From Saksenaea vasiformis B4078 (lineage: Eukaryota; Mucoromycota; Mucoromycetes; Mucorales; Saksenaeaceae), in assembly GCA_000697055.1 (NCBI GenBank), contig JNDT01002297.1, forward strand, positions 62,001 through 126,000: 64,000 bases of DNA, in the 5' to 3' direction. The notes beneath the pieces are model-generated. The model saw only the letters and a list, made by a program, of their open reading frames with translations. It did no database searches and was not told the DNA's origin. Each line of letters starts with the position of its first letter. Position 1 is the first letter of the stretch. Position numbers and translations under genes: made by a program. Of the stretch, positions 46,883-59,032 are shown piece by piece.

Positions 46883-48749
46883 AGAAAATAAATTACGTCT
46901 TGTGAGTACATCATCTATAAGTATAATTTACTTATGTGTGAAGCTCGATTCCCAGTAAGATAACATAAAATACTCGTTGCAATAATTGTTCCGATGCTAC
47001 ATTAGTTAAGACTTCCTATATTGTCCCGAAACCTGTCCCGTTCCGACCGATATCGTCGTCCCTCGAGTCAAAGAAGCGTGCTGAGCTAAGTGTCCGTTCG
47101 AACTCAAGATGAAGGAGTGTCCCGTCTCACCCCGTCTTGTCCCGTCAGGTCCTTGCTACAGATGGAAAAAATTTGTCAGTATGGAAAACTGCTTTTTAAC
47201 ACAAAGATAAGCGCTTAAGACCGTTGTCCCCATCTAGTGCCTACGCGCTGGGTTAGGAGGCCTTAGTGCTCCCGTGGAGCGAAAAGGGAAAGAAAGAAAC
47301 GCATGTACGGAAAGTAGTTGGTTGTGTCGGTCACTGGGAGACCTGCAGCACATACAAAACGGTGAAAAGGAAGGAAACAAAAATAAATCAGGAAAGAAGA
47401 TAAATAATGGTGACTTGCCGGTGCACAATGAAGTCCGTATGTGATGAGCATTGGAAGGACTGTATCAGTTACAAAGAGAAAAAGAAAAGGAAGTGAGAGT
47501 AGGAGAGCTACAGAACAAAAGCCCACTTGAACCAACTTGAACCATTAATCGTGCATTTAGTACATATGAATGGATTACTGCAGGGCAGTAGCGAAGAAAG
47601 CACTGGATTTACCCGTCGCACCGGTGCTTTCTCATATCTGTTCGACGATTTTAACGAGAGCGGATTTGCGCGGACTCATCCTTAGTTAGGCGCTCTTAAT
47701 CCTAATGGAAACACGTGTCTGATTGGGAAACCTTGCATTCACAAAATAGAAAGCATATTTGATCGTACTTCATATCATGTCAATTCAGCTTTAATCGTGC
47801 GTGAACTCAAAGAATACACTGCGATTCTGTACATGAACGGCACAGTCTTGGATAGGCAACATGAGAAGGATTCAACGATGTCTCAGATGGTTCCTTTATA
47901 AGCAGTCCAGCAAATGTTACCATACCTTCCTCTTTTTTCTACCTTTCGATTATTCTATTTTTGCTCCATTTCTTCGGTAAGTGCTGATGCAGTAGTCCAT
48001 TCATATGGATTAACTGTGTAATTGATCGTTCGAGTTGGTTGAGGTGTGCTTTCGTTTCCGTATCCCTCCCACGCGCTGGGACTACATCTTAGTAAGCGAG
48101 ATAACAAGGTATCATCGCATGTGTGCTTACCATGAATGATTTTTTATGCTACTTTGACAAATTTTGCGCCTATGGGGAATCGAGTTTCAGGTAAGTAAGT
48201 TTTTATTTCTTCTCATAAACGATATACTGACCACGCATAGTTTATTTTCTCTCAATGCAAACTTGATTCCTTCATGGACGCGGAATTCATTTAGAGTAGC
48301 GTGGATTTCTATTCAATAAACGGTAAGCAAGTTAAAGCAAACAAAGCGCAAACAAATCGCAAACAAAACAAGGCGACGTTTACTGGGTCGTTTATAAAGT
48401 AACAATCTGCGACATGAATCCCCAATCTCCCGCACTGCCTTGGGTAGGCAGTGTCATTCGAGAGTATAATCGAAGTGTATCGAAGTGTATCCTAGAATGC
48501 GCACACATTACATCCTGAAAGCATAGTTTGGTGTCGATAACTCTGCCATCGATATATGATAGGAACACGACACGAGGTATGCACAGGTATAACGTTTTCT
48601 TTTGTCAACGCAACATTACTCGATCAGACACATTTTTTCTTCCGGATTAAGAGCGCTCAACCAAAGTTGAGCCTGTGCAAATCCACTCTCCTTAAACACA
48701 TCAAAAAAAAATACGTGAAAGCGTCAGCTTGACGGATAAATGTGTTATT
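46883..48749. other. Intergenic region with dispersed repeat copy A
   Basis: No intact gene. Near 47030-47160 the phrase TGTCCCG recurs several times. From about 47640 to 48345 runs copy A of a divergent repeat also seen at 51.05-51.69 kb. Confidence 0.45.
47640..48345. repeat. Divergent dispersed repeat, copy A
   Basis: Shares a collinear series of short matches with 51045-51690: an ACGAG.G.GGATTTGC block, a CCTTGCATT block, GCGTGAA.TCAA, GCTGATGCAGTA-like and, strongest, TTTTCTCTCA.GC with TTCATGGA. The last block translates on the minus strand to HATLNEFRVHEGIKFALREN. Confidence 0.6.
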
Positions 48750-50753
48750 TTATACAAGAGATCCACTACCGCTCCAGTAAACAGGTAATTCCTTATGTAG
48801 AACGTCGGCAAATTTCCGAGCATCTTCCATCAGTGTGTGGATATTTTCATCAGGCTTTGCTAAGAAATCCTCTGGTGTCCATCGAGGTGCCTCACCGATC
48901 CCCAGACATAGGTTATCTGCAAATCGATCCTGCCATGCTTCACGGTACATAGACACCTTGTAAAGCACACGATCAGGATTGTTAGCACCTAAATCGATCG
49001 GTAGCGATTTGTCGTTTTGTTTGATATCCGCCAGGTTCCATATCTCGTCACGTCCGACTTCAATAACGTACTCGCCCCATTCGTAAACCCACTTTGTCTT
49101 TTGCGTAACAAGTTTAGGTTGGTAATCGTCTACGTTAACTAACACCAGTCGGCCTTCTGGATTGAGGGAGAGATCCCGAACAAACTGTCCATGCGGGGTC
49201 TCGGTTTCCGACGGTAAACGTCGAGCATATTGAAGCTTGGTTTCCCAAGAGTATTCGCATTGCAATTCCGCACAGTTGACCGTAACAAGATCAGCGCACT
49301 CCGTCATGCAGTTCCACAAGCCAACACGCCCATCACTATTGAATTTCGCCATTAGTACCGTTTCCCACGGCTGACCTCTCGATGGCGGAGGCCCATCATG
49401 GCGACCAGAGTAGACTGGAGCTAAGGTTGGATACTGGAGCGCATCAATGGTGAAGGAGGTGCGTGGTGAATCAGAATACTCGACGCCGTTATGCGACAAG
49501 AATTCAAACAAAGGTTCTATCTGGTTCCTTTCAGTGGCAATACAAGGAGCTAGCACGGACAAAAACTTAGGTCGCGGAAAATATTTGTCCGCTAAATCGT
49601 CGATTGTGAACATCTTGTCTTTCTTTGGGTAGTCAACGAGACAAATTTGACCGAATCGGATTTTCATACGTATTTCCCAGTCGAATAGACGCAGACTTTC
49701 TAGACCATCAGCCAAAGCCTTTGTCATTGCCTGCTCGTTACGTAGGTTGAGTGTGCGAGTCCTCTCAGATAACGCCTGTTCTGCCTGCTGCGCGCTCTGG
49801 CCCACATCGTCCTCGTCACCCTCCAAATCAATGAGATTACGATTCGCGTTTTCAAGTTTTAAAGGGACACCGGTGCTGATAGGTTCGAGTAACCTGTGTT
49901 TCTCCAGCATGAAATCTTCTTTTTCCTTGTCGTAGTACTTGTACGTTACAAAGCCGTTTGGGAGCTTGCGGAATTTGACAAGCAGCTCCTTGGTAGGCTG
50001 ACTTAGCAATCTCAAGCTCGCTCCTGTAGGTTTGCGGCAGCACCTTAGATACCAGTTGCGAAGTCGCTGTGTCGCCTTGTCAACGTTCTCTTCGACCTGA
50101 CCAGTAATCTTGAAGGCGTTTAGTTGCTGCTCGTACCACATATAACATTTGCAGTCGGTGCGAAGGCTATTCAAGAAGGACTCTTTTTCACCTTGGATTT
50201 TCAGCAAGGCAATCTTCTGATCTGGAAGTGCGAATATATTGATATACGGCTGTGGCGTAGTAGGAGGTAATAGATAGCTCTTCTCCTCCATCGCTCTTGC
50301 CATGCGTCGTTCTTGGCGTCGTTTCTCTTTTTCAGTGAGCTCGCGTTCTGGTCTCTCCCACTTTTTTGTCTTGCGCGGAGCCTCCTTGTTTTTCTGCAAT
50401 TTTTTAGCAATCACCTCCAGAGCGGCTTTCGTGTTGTCTATCGCCGTTCTTTCACCCCAAATGTCAATCTGATGTTTTTGACGATTATACACACAATAGG
50501 CGTTATATTTCACTCTTATAGCCTGCATTCTGTTTCTTTCTGGCCCCAGAAGCTCCTTCAGTGTGCAATTGGGAGGCAGTACCCAATGATCGTCAGGCAT
50601 TTGTTCTGGCGCATCAGCATCTTCATCGGAATCCTGTTGGCTTCGTGAGGCAGTTCCTCCTTGAATCCGGGGAGAATTATCCTCGTTGATTCTCCAATCG
50701 TCACTAAAGTCAAAGTCAAAGTCATCGTAGGGTGCTTCTGACGGAATGGACAT
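48750..50753 (-). CDS. Conserved-looking 667-residue protein of unknown function (possibly fungal DUF7905 type)
   Basis: One uninterrupted frame. The first 60 residues are acidic and disordered (DDFDFDFSDDWRINED). Residues about 55-115 resemble a KH-like fold unit (CTLKELLGPERNRMQAIRVK ... IDIWGERTAID), followed by a charged coiled-coil rich in KEKRRQERR, then a long globular part with many Trp and Phe (LRLFDWEIRMKIRFGQICL, WETKLQYARRLPSE, YQPKLVTQKTKWVYEWGEY). The overall plan resembles fungal proteins with an N-terminal KH-like and a C-terminal DUF7905 domain, but I cannot confirm this. No signal peptide or membrane helix. It is intronless and flanked on both sides by copies of the same dispersed repeat. 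Confidence 0.75.
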   Translation of the reverse strand: MSIPSEAPYDDFDFDFSDDWRINEDNSPRIQGGTASRSQQDSDEDADAPEQMPDDHWVLPPNCTLKELLGPERNRMQAIRVKYNAYCVYNRQKHQIDIWGERTAIDNTKAALEVIAKKLQKNKEAPRKTKKWERPERELTEKEKRRQERRMARAMEEKSYLLPPTTPQPYINIFALPDQKIALLKIQGEKESFLNSLRTDCKCYMWYEQQLNAFKITGQVEENVDKATQRLRNWYLRCCRKPTGASLRLLSQPTKELLVKFRKLPNGFVTYKYYDKEKEDFMLEKHRLLEPISTGVPLKLENANRNLIDLEGDEDDVGQSAQQAEQALSERTRTLNLRNEQAMTKALADGLESLRLFDWEIRMKIRFGQICLVDYPKKDKMFTIDDLADKYFPRPKFLSVLAPCIATERNQIEPLFEFLSHNGVEYSDSPRTSFTIDALQYPTLAPVYSGRHDGPPPSRGQPWETVLMAKFNSDGRVGLWNCMTECADLVTVNCAELQCEYSWETKLQYARRLPSETETPHGQFVRDLSLNPEGRLVLVNVDDYQPKLVTQKTKWVYEWGEYVIEVGRDEIWNLADIKQNDKSLPIDLGANNPDRVLYKVSMYREAWQDRFADNLCLGIGEAPRWTPEDFLAKPDENIHTLMEDARKFADVLHKELPVYWSGSGSLV

Positions 50754-51716
50754 GAGAAATGAAACGCGTATTCCTGTTGTGTCAGGTTGGTGCGTGTGTT
50801 CACGTCGTTCACTTTCAAACGCCGCTGATGTATTGTGGGAGCGTGAATCAACAGATAGAGCAGGAATATCATCTCTTTAATTAATCCTTACTTAATCAGA
50901 TGTTATATGTAGCAAACAATACTTGGACAAGATGGGTTGCAAGTCGTCAGAATGCTGTACGGGAAACGTATAAATTCTTTTGGTTCTTACTCGACGAACA
51001 AAAGGTAATAAACTTATCTGTTACGTTGATACTTTCTCATACTTTTTGACATGTTTAACGAGCGTGGATTTGCATCGACCCAATTTCGGCTGTGTGATCT
51101 CAAACTAAAACACAATGCAGTCTGATTAGGGGCCTTGCATTGCAAGTAAAATAATGTTTGTGCGTACCTTATACAAGATTTTCTCGACCGTATCGGTGAC
51201 AGACTTCTTTGTCTAATAGCAAAAATATGGTTTCAGGAAGTGATCGACGCCAAGAAACGTTGATCTTTCTTGATAACAAGAATTTTGTCCTTTAAAATCA
51301 CCCTTTAACAATGCGTGAATTCAAGAGTACACCGGAATTCTATACTTGAATGACATTAGTTACATTTGCTGATACTTTCTTGCTTATCTCTTCGATAGGG
51401 GTTGCTGCAGTAATTCGCTAATGTGGGCTAAGTGTAGAATTAATATATTGAGTTGACCGATGTGAACTTTCGTGCTGTAGACCTCCCACATTTTTTCCTT
51501 TTTCTTTTTCTCTTTGTAACTGATATATTCTTTCCAAGACTCATCGCATACTAACATCATTGTGCACAGGCAAATCTTCATTGTATATATTTTGTTTTCT
51601 CTCAGCGCAGAGTTGATTTCTTCATGGATACAGGATTTATTTAGAACAGCGCAAATTGCTATTCGATAAGCAGTAATACAAAGAATAATCACTATCAAAG
51701 CGATGATGTCTATGGT
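50754..51716. other. Intergenic region with dispersed repeat copy B
   Basis: No gene. About 51045-51690 is copy B of the repeat described at 47640-48345. Confidence 0.5.
51045..51690. repeat. Divergent dispersed repeat, copy B
   Basis: Collinear with copy A. Its right part translates on the minus strand as CAVLNKSCIHEEINSALREN, aligning with copies A and C. Confidence 0.6.
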
Positions 51717-52782
51717 CTAGTTAAAATGCTCGTTGTACAGTCCTTTCAGCTGCTCCAAAAAGACGAACATGAGTGTGGTATGTGGCCTAGTCAGAAATTA
51801 AGTACATCAGATTTGTCAGAAGACTGGTGAAGCTTTCCTTACCCTATACGTAAAAAGTGGGCTAAGAAGCCTTTATACAGTCCTCTGACACCTTCAGTTC
51901 GGATCATTTTGAAAAAGCAGTCGACAGGATTCTTGTACAGTAAACCTTGCCCCGTAATGGGATCGACACCTTGATTATACATACGTGTAGACACAACGTC
52001 AAATGGGTTCATTGCTAAACACACCAAAACACCCGTGAACATGGAAGTTCCGAAGTGCGTTCCAATAGTATCCGGGCATCCAAAACGTTGGATCAGCACA
52101 TCTTTTCCAATCATATATGTTGGCATCTGCACAGCCGAGCCGACGCCCGCGCGGGCCATGGCTGCGTCAGCACCACGATAAAGCCCTCTGAACCCTTCCT
52201 TTTTCCAGATCGTCACGAGTGCACTCAGGGATGATCCCATTTCATGCTGATGACCAATCTGTTTGAAGACAGGTGAATAGGATTGTCTTCTGGTTTTGAT
52301 CAAGTACAACGGCGAACCTAGCACAGCCCCAATCACACCAGCGAAGGCACCTGAGAATACGCTTGCTGCGAAAAGTGAATGCTCAGATTGTAAACCAAGA
52401 CCGTTCACAACACTGGCTCGCACTGGCTCATAAAGCCCAAGTCGACTACCGTTCAAACAGACCTGGTAGACGTATGCTACACCCAACCCACGCTGGATCC
52501 CTCGAATTCCCTCATGTTCGAAAACGACTTTCAGTGCTTGGAAGCTATTGTGATATGGACGTGCTGCTTCTGACAATGATCCTGCTCGAACAAGTTCTCC
52601 TTGTAACTGTAGCCTCGTTTTGACCACCTGGTATTGGTCATTAGCATCGCTTAAGAAAAAAACTGGATCAATCTCTTTACCTCCCACGGATTTGTGAATG
52701 TAACAGCACCGCAGGCAGCCAGTCCACCAATGGCAAAGCCAACAGCAGTGTCCCGATTCTTGTTGGGCGATGGGGTCGTCAT
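51717..52782 (-). CDS. Mitochondrial carrier (SLC25), OAC1-like
   Basis: Exons 52782-52681, 52627-51843 and 51786-51717; 957 nt, 318 residues. Three tandem mitochondrial-carrier repeats are seen with signatures TNPWEVVKTRLQLQGEL, GSPLYLIKTRRQSYSP and MNPFDVVSTRMYNQG, each the Px(D/E)xx(K/R) variant at the end of odd helices. The order TNPWE / GSPLYLIKTR / NPFDVVSTR fits the oxaloacetate/sulfate carrier OAC1 and animal SLC25A34/35. It would exchange oxaloacetate or related anions across the inner mitochondrial membrane. The start is the ATG before TTPSPNKNRD; the long frame starting at 52924 reads through intron 1 and was not used. Confidence 0.92.
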
Positions 52783-54833
52783 GAAGAAGGAAACACTGGA
52801 GAAAAGGTGGAGAGAAAGGAAAAAAGAACAGGCACACCCTTTTTCCTCGGTTCGGATTTTCAAATCGCCTATTGTGTGATAAGATAGAGTAGGGGTAATA
52901 CACTAAGCAGATGGCCCTCTCCACATCACATCTTATTCATTTGCTTATTAGACAGATATCATCTTGCATCAAAACGATTACATGAGGTTAACAAGTATGA
53001 GAGAATAAGCAGGGCGGACATTGTTCAACGAGGTAAGCCAATCTAACCTCTAGCTCTTGTGCACTCAACCTCAGTCAGAAGGAAATCTGGTAAATGATTG
53101 GACGCCTTCCTTCTTTCAGTGCCACCTCCAGGAATTTCGCAAGGCGTCCTCCGGAGACTACAGAAACCCAAAAGGGAAAAAAGAACAATCAACAGCTGCA
53201 GTTTGCTGAAAATCGGACTAGCGTTCATGCTACTTCTTGTTGAATTCAGCTACTTTCTGTTTTCGGACAACTCTCCTGCTAGCCGAATAGAAACTCTAAT
53301 TCTTTCTCCGCTGAGCTTCTTTGGACCGCCGTTAGTTACACAAATCAATAGGTGAGCTGGTTCAAACCCGCGAACAAGGAAATGCCGCCGATGACACCAA
53401 TTCTTCGCGTGTCGCTTGTCGATCATGTTATACGCTACCTGTCTGCAAATGATGGCATTATAAAGTTACGCGTCACAAATTTTTCATGTGGTTCTTGTGC
53501 TCGGAGCATCAGTTTTATTGATTGTTACATCATTTCACACTGAATGTTTGCTTCATAACCCTTTGTGGCCGCAAGCACTATACACAGCATTAGAGCCGTC
53601 CGTTTGATTATGATGTTCCAAAACGAACTTTGTTGACATTTGACGTCGTAGATGCTAACTGCTACCGTAGGAACGCCAGTCTAACAACGCTGCGTCAGGT
53701 TGGATATCAGGATTTGAGGGCTAATTTCCACGTTGTCATTCTCTCACGAAGAAGATTCGATTACTGATGAATTTTTGGAATATATAGTTTGAGGGGTAAT
53801 GCTTGAGAAAGTAGTCGCATCTTCTTTTACGATGAAGAAACGCTTATAAACTCCTGCATGCTGACAATTAACATGTTCATTTCCGGAACGACTTTGACAA
53901 CAGCATCGGTAGACTTAAAGATGGATGGCGCTTGCATGAGCTTCATTTGGAAATTCTTTGTTAAACAACACGTCCGTATATGTTTACGAGATGGTTTCGT
54001 CCCTCAGTCTTGTTAACACCGTTGAATTGTCACGAAAGCATGCTTGCTATATTTTTCTACATTCTTCTTTATAGACAGACAAAGATACGCGGCATACAAA
54101 GGCATTCCTTTAGTTTTATGATCAGAGCAATAAAACTTGATGGAATGACCTAAAATAATGTGGGTTCCAGTACGTGGAAGCACGTTTAAATATGCGAAGA
54201 ATGCGGGAAGAATTGCTCTAATGAACCATAACCAATATCAGGCATTTTGCAAATGACAGTGTTTCCGGTGGCCTGCCTTTGTTCTTGATATGGAATGTGA
54301 CAAAGTATCTTCTTTTCGAGATATGCACAAAGAAATACATTGTTAAGACTCTGGGACGTATGATTTGGCTCTAGTTGGTACCACGAGCTTATGAACTAAA
54401 ATGCATTGCAGAGGACAAGTGTACAAATGTTATGTAACCTAAGACAAAAACAAGCAGTGGAGAAGACGTCTCTATTGTAGAAGTATATCTTATCAAAATG
54501 TTTATTGTAACTATCGTTCAATTTGTTGAAAGGGTAATCTTCGTGAGCGTAGAGATTATAGTTATATTAATGTCAGTTCTCTGGTTTACTAATATAACCT
54601 AAGCGTTGCATTCCAAAGATGGACTGTTGTAGCTACTGGTTAGGGTATACAGTGCCATCGTTGTCTGCTTCGAAGGAAGTTATACAATTTTCCCGGTATC
54701 TGATTCGCGGAGGTACCAAATTGGGAGAGCGAAACAGTCTAGCCCCATGGGATGAGGGGACATGTATCCAACACTGTTACGTTCTTCTTCTCTTTTGCTT
54801 TACGACTTTTTTTTTTATCAAGCAGAAAGAAAC
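52783..54833. other. Gene-poor stretch
   Basis: Plus-strand frames at 53098-53355 (with a hydrophobic KIGLAFMLLLVEFSYFLF segment) and 53352-53543 are the only long ones; neither has a recognised domain or splice context. No RNA gene. Confidence 0.35.
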
Positions 54834-55163
54834 ATGACGCACCTTTTAGATAAATTGAAAACACAAATCGAAATGTGGAAACTAGAAAAATACACGAAGC
54901 GGCGGCCATTTCTGCCTGAATATGACGCTAAAGGTGAGAAAAACTCCCAAAGAAAAAATTGGGGCCCAAAATTCTTGTTTGTTGAGAAAGCTTGACGGGC
55001 CAGCTGACCTGTAGACTCGAACTACTACCGAAACCATTACCGCCATGGTGTCTACGACGATCCAGCCAAGGTCAAGTCGAGGCAATTGTTCGGTTTCAGA
55101 CGTAAAACGTCAGCACCTAATCTACCTCAATGTTCAGAAAACTACACCATTTATGGACGCTGA
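54834..55163 (+). CDS. Small basic protein of unknown function, 2 exons
   Basis: Exons 54834-54933 and 55015-55163; 249 nt, 82 residues. Begins MTHLLDKLKTQIEMWKLEKY, continues with RRPFLPEYDAK, and across the intron SNYYRNHYRHGVYDDPAK, ending in a basic RQLFGFRRKTSAP segment. The intron is GT-AG and phase-consistent; unspliced reading runs into a stop 17 codons later. Rich in Tyr, Arg and Lys, with no signal peptide or membrane helix. I do not recognise the family. It is the only likely gene in a 6-kb poor region. Confidence 0.6.
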
Positions 55164-55240
55164 TGAATACACCCTGTTACCATGCCGTTCCCTTCAATGA
55201 TTCCATTTGCCCTTTGCCTTATAGCCGTATAGAAAGTTCG

Positions 55241-55262
55241 AGAGAGAGAGAGAGAGAGAGAG
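55241..55262. repeat. (GA)n microsatellite
   Basis: About eleven AG units, 80 bp downstream of the small two-exon gene. Confidence 0.92.
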
Positions 55263-58200
55263 GACCATGATTCCCTTTTGTTTTGTCATTAACGTCAAAG
55301 CCTTACCTTTCTTTTGTTTACAAAACAGCAGTGGAAGTAAGGAATAGAGCATTCGATCCAACCAAGTATATCGGAGATTCCATTCACAAGTTTAAGTAAT
55401 TTTATGGAAAACCCGGGTCTCTCGGTTAGTCCATGGCGTTTCATATCTGTCTACAGATCAGATGTTTTTAGTCGTGTATTGCTCAAAGAAGATGCTCTAT
55501 ACTGCTTCTTTTGATTATTAGTGGTCGTCGGGATTTTATGCTTCAAGATTATCCAAGTTTTAGATGTGTACGCCTCTTTTCAACGCGTTACCCCAAAAAG
55601 ATTTGGCACAAAGCAGATAGTCACGTTTGGCATACTTCCCAAGGAAAGCCTGGGCACACTTTCCCCACTTTACATTTTCTTTTCTGTTTTTCTGCGAAAA
55701 AAAAGAAATGGCATTTGTGTATGAAGAATTCGAGAGTTCTGCCTTTACTCTGCTTCTATCATCGAGGTTCGTTGGAATATGATGCTTCTCTAAGGAAAAA
55801 CGAAAAAAAAGAAAGAACTTTAGGTAAATTGATGTACCAGGTATTGTGCCAGCAGTTTTCTTGGGAAGCGACTACGCGCTTTGTGACAAATCTTTAGTGT
55901 GTACTATAATGTTAGAACGGATAATTGGCTTCTGCAACAGTTACACGAACATCTTGTATAGGGGAGTAACTAAGTTTGGTGCACTATTGCTTATTCTGTG
56001 CGATTTGCAACGCGCTAGAAACTAGCGCAGTAAGTTTCATTTTAGTGTGTTTACGCATTTGCATATCATCTTTACACATGAAAACATTGTAGAGAGCGCG
56101 CCGTAACGGCATCAGTAGTACCTGGTTTTCGTAGTAGACGAGGGGCAGTAACATGCAATTGCTGTTATTTTTACGTAGCACATTTGGCGTAGAGGGATTG
56201 TTTTGAGGACACATTAGATCGTAGTACGACACAGATGCTTGATTTATGTTAACGATATATAGCATTTGAATCGCTCTAAGAAGATTAACCTGCACTCTCT
56301 ATGCGGCATTTATAACCTAAGTTCGAATCAAAAATCTAAAATGGAAGAACCAAAAAAGTCGAAGTGTTCATACAAGTATCACGATGAACTAGATTTACCC
56401 TCGGTTCTCCTAGGTGATAATGCAGGTACAGCTATACGGCCAAGACGAAGAGATCCTAGGATGTTCTACTAGATGTTAGACTCCTGAACCTTTGTGGCAA
56501 GATTAGCAGAACTAAAGTAGCTTTCTACCATTATCGATGCTTGACAGACTTATTGACACTGTCATACACCGCTATCTTATCCCATCCGCAGACACTTGCT
56601 TTGTTTGTGTGATTTGGTCCTTATAAGCCTTATTTGTTTAATGTAGGCATTCTGCATATCCTTTCTCTAAGCTCTACATTTTTCCGTAGCTCACCTTGTT
56701 CGAATGGACAAAGCCACCCCTGCGTTCAGGGTAGTCTTGCGCAGTTCTAGGATTGCTGAACGCTAATGTAGATGTGACGATCACCAGGATGTCTGATAAA
56801 GTTGTATCTTCCGCTCGCCGCTCGTCACGCCTTTTAAGTGGGTTCAATGCCAAGTGTGTGTTTATTTCCCAGAAATCTACACGGTGTTATTTCCACTAAT
56901 GACTTTGCATCTCACACAGAGATGTCATACTAGTTAAACTGAAACTGGTTATGCTGACCAGCCTAAGGGACTCAAAACAGTCTCCGTCTACTTTGACTCC
57001 AACACTTTTCCTTAAAAAGCTATATGTTTCAAGTGCACTACGTGGAAGAGCCGCTCTCAGACTTCAAAAGCCGGCAGAATGGGATACTATCTTGACTTTT
57101 GCTTTGGAGCGTCTGTTTGCGTCTTAAACCGAACTTTATAGATGGCTGCAGAGACTTTTTAATCATTATGTCCGAATGCTCTCCGTTTGTGTCTTCTTCG
57201 ACGCTTCCATGTATTTTCTTAATCCGTTCCCCTTTTAGTCGAATTACTCCGTAACCCTGTACGCCTTCCAGCGCTTGTGCAGTACCGATTGAATAATCTA
57301 GGGGTTATGTAAAACGTGCCTTAGAGCGGTGCTTACTTATGGGGTTGGGCTGAGTTGCCACAGTAGCTATCACAAATGATCTTGACAGATCTAGATACTG
57401 AGCAACTACTGAATCAGTCATCAAGCTAGATGATGTGGTTTTGTGATGCATATTCTCAGATCCTATCTAATCTTTCTGAGAAAGCCTCTATTTCATTCAT
57501 GCTTCAAATATGCGGCGATCAAATAATGTATTGTGCTTCGCGTAAGCGTACCAGGTTACTGGTACATTCCTCTTTGACGTGATTAGCCTTTTTCTAGGAT
57601 AGCTCGTTATGCAGAGAGCACTGTCCAAATATGGCGCTTCCTCCAATATGCGCGATCTCTAGGCTCAGTCTAGCATACAACGTCGATACTTGTTAAGTTA
57701 ATCTCAACTGAAGTTACGATGCAAATCTGTGCCGTGATTGATAATCGATAATCAAATATTTCAAGATATATGTCCCTTTCCTTCTTTTTTTTTTCTTTAT
57801 AGACTACTATAAACATAAAGTCTTTTGTATGTGGCTGTGTAACCAGGGCGCTAATGGTAATTATTATTCCCACAGGGTAAAGCTTCTATTCGATGCATCG
57901 TAATATGTCTGGGGCTGCACCTTTTTGACCATTGACCAATGGTAAGCTCGTGACCTTTTCCGCCTCTCGGCAGCTTGTTATCCAATGCTTACAAAGAGTA
58001 ACACAAATACACTACAATTTACATGTCAAAGACTAACGATGTGACACTGGCTACCCATCCGGCTGAGATCAGTACGATAGCTACAGATCCAAGATATATG
58101 AGCTGATATACGGGGCACGTGTCTCTTGGCATGTAGTTAGACTTTATTCATACTATATAACTGGCACATCACTGTGTCCTTATAACGTCTCCTATGACCA

Positions 58201-59032
58201 GTAGTTCTTTGCAAGACATCCGATATTTTCCATATTATAACGAGTTTTGATTGGGGAGAGCTGCAAGAGTACGGCAAATGTAGCCCAATATAGCTTAGTC
58301 AAATAGAACAGATACCGTCTGTCGGCGTAAAGCATAATGATGATTGAAAGATATGAAGAACTATAAAGGGGTTACTGTCTTTGAAACGTAGAAACGTCCA
58401 GTTCAATTTGACCCTCCATTATGTTGGATTTTCGGAATGGCTCTTGTTGACTAAGCGGAGTGGAATGTGTTGCCGCGAAATGCAAGGAGGTTAAGCTGGT
58501 AATGAAAAGGATATAAATGTAGCTAGATGATTATAACATGGCCTATCGGCTATACCAATCGCATTTCCTTTTCTAGTATTTTTCTAGTACTGTCGTTATT
58601 ACCAGGGACGTAAAATGATACAAGGAAAGGATAAACGGAACTAGAAAGAAACGGGCGACATATATTCAAGCAAAAGAACATTACACACGAAAATGTTAAA
58701 CCAAACTGTCTAATAATATAATTTGCTCAGAAAAATGAGAAATGAAACATGAGAAATAAGGTTTACAGATTTATGGGCGATTAAAGGGATTTTTATTGGT
58801 TTACGTCAGTCCTTGATCTACTGCATGTCAGGTGTAGTGCTTAACGTAGAATAACAGCACGCATTGGGATGGATTACATATAAATTAACAAGGACCGACG
58901 GCGAATGACAAGCACGAGATAATGTGCAACATGAATTAGTGGAGAAAAAGAATAAACCTTAAAACCTTGTTTCTTAAAAAAAAAAGCATAAAGCTTGTTC
59001 GAGCGTGCAAAATGAAAACAAATGAGTAAGAA
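55263..59032. other. Gene desert
   Basis: About 3.8 kb with short frames only and stops in all frames. A 43-codon frame starting at 56341 (MEEPKKSKCSYKYHDEL) is the only one with a gene-like composition and is too short to judge. No repeat, RNA gene or transposon end was recognised. Confidence 0.4.

Noticed and set aside
51839..52924. 361-codon version of the OAC1-like carrier
   Set aside because: Its N-terminal part reads through intron 1 and uses the wrong frame; the spliced start at 52782 restores the first carrier signature.
53340..53400. Possible tRNA (GGTTCAAACCC looks like a B box)
   Set aside because: Flanking bases cannot form a T-stem or acceptor stem and no A box lies upstream.
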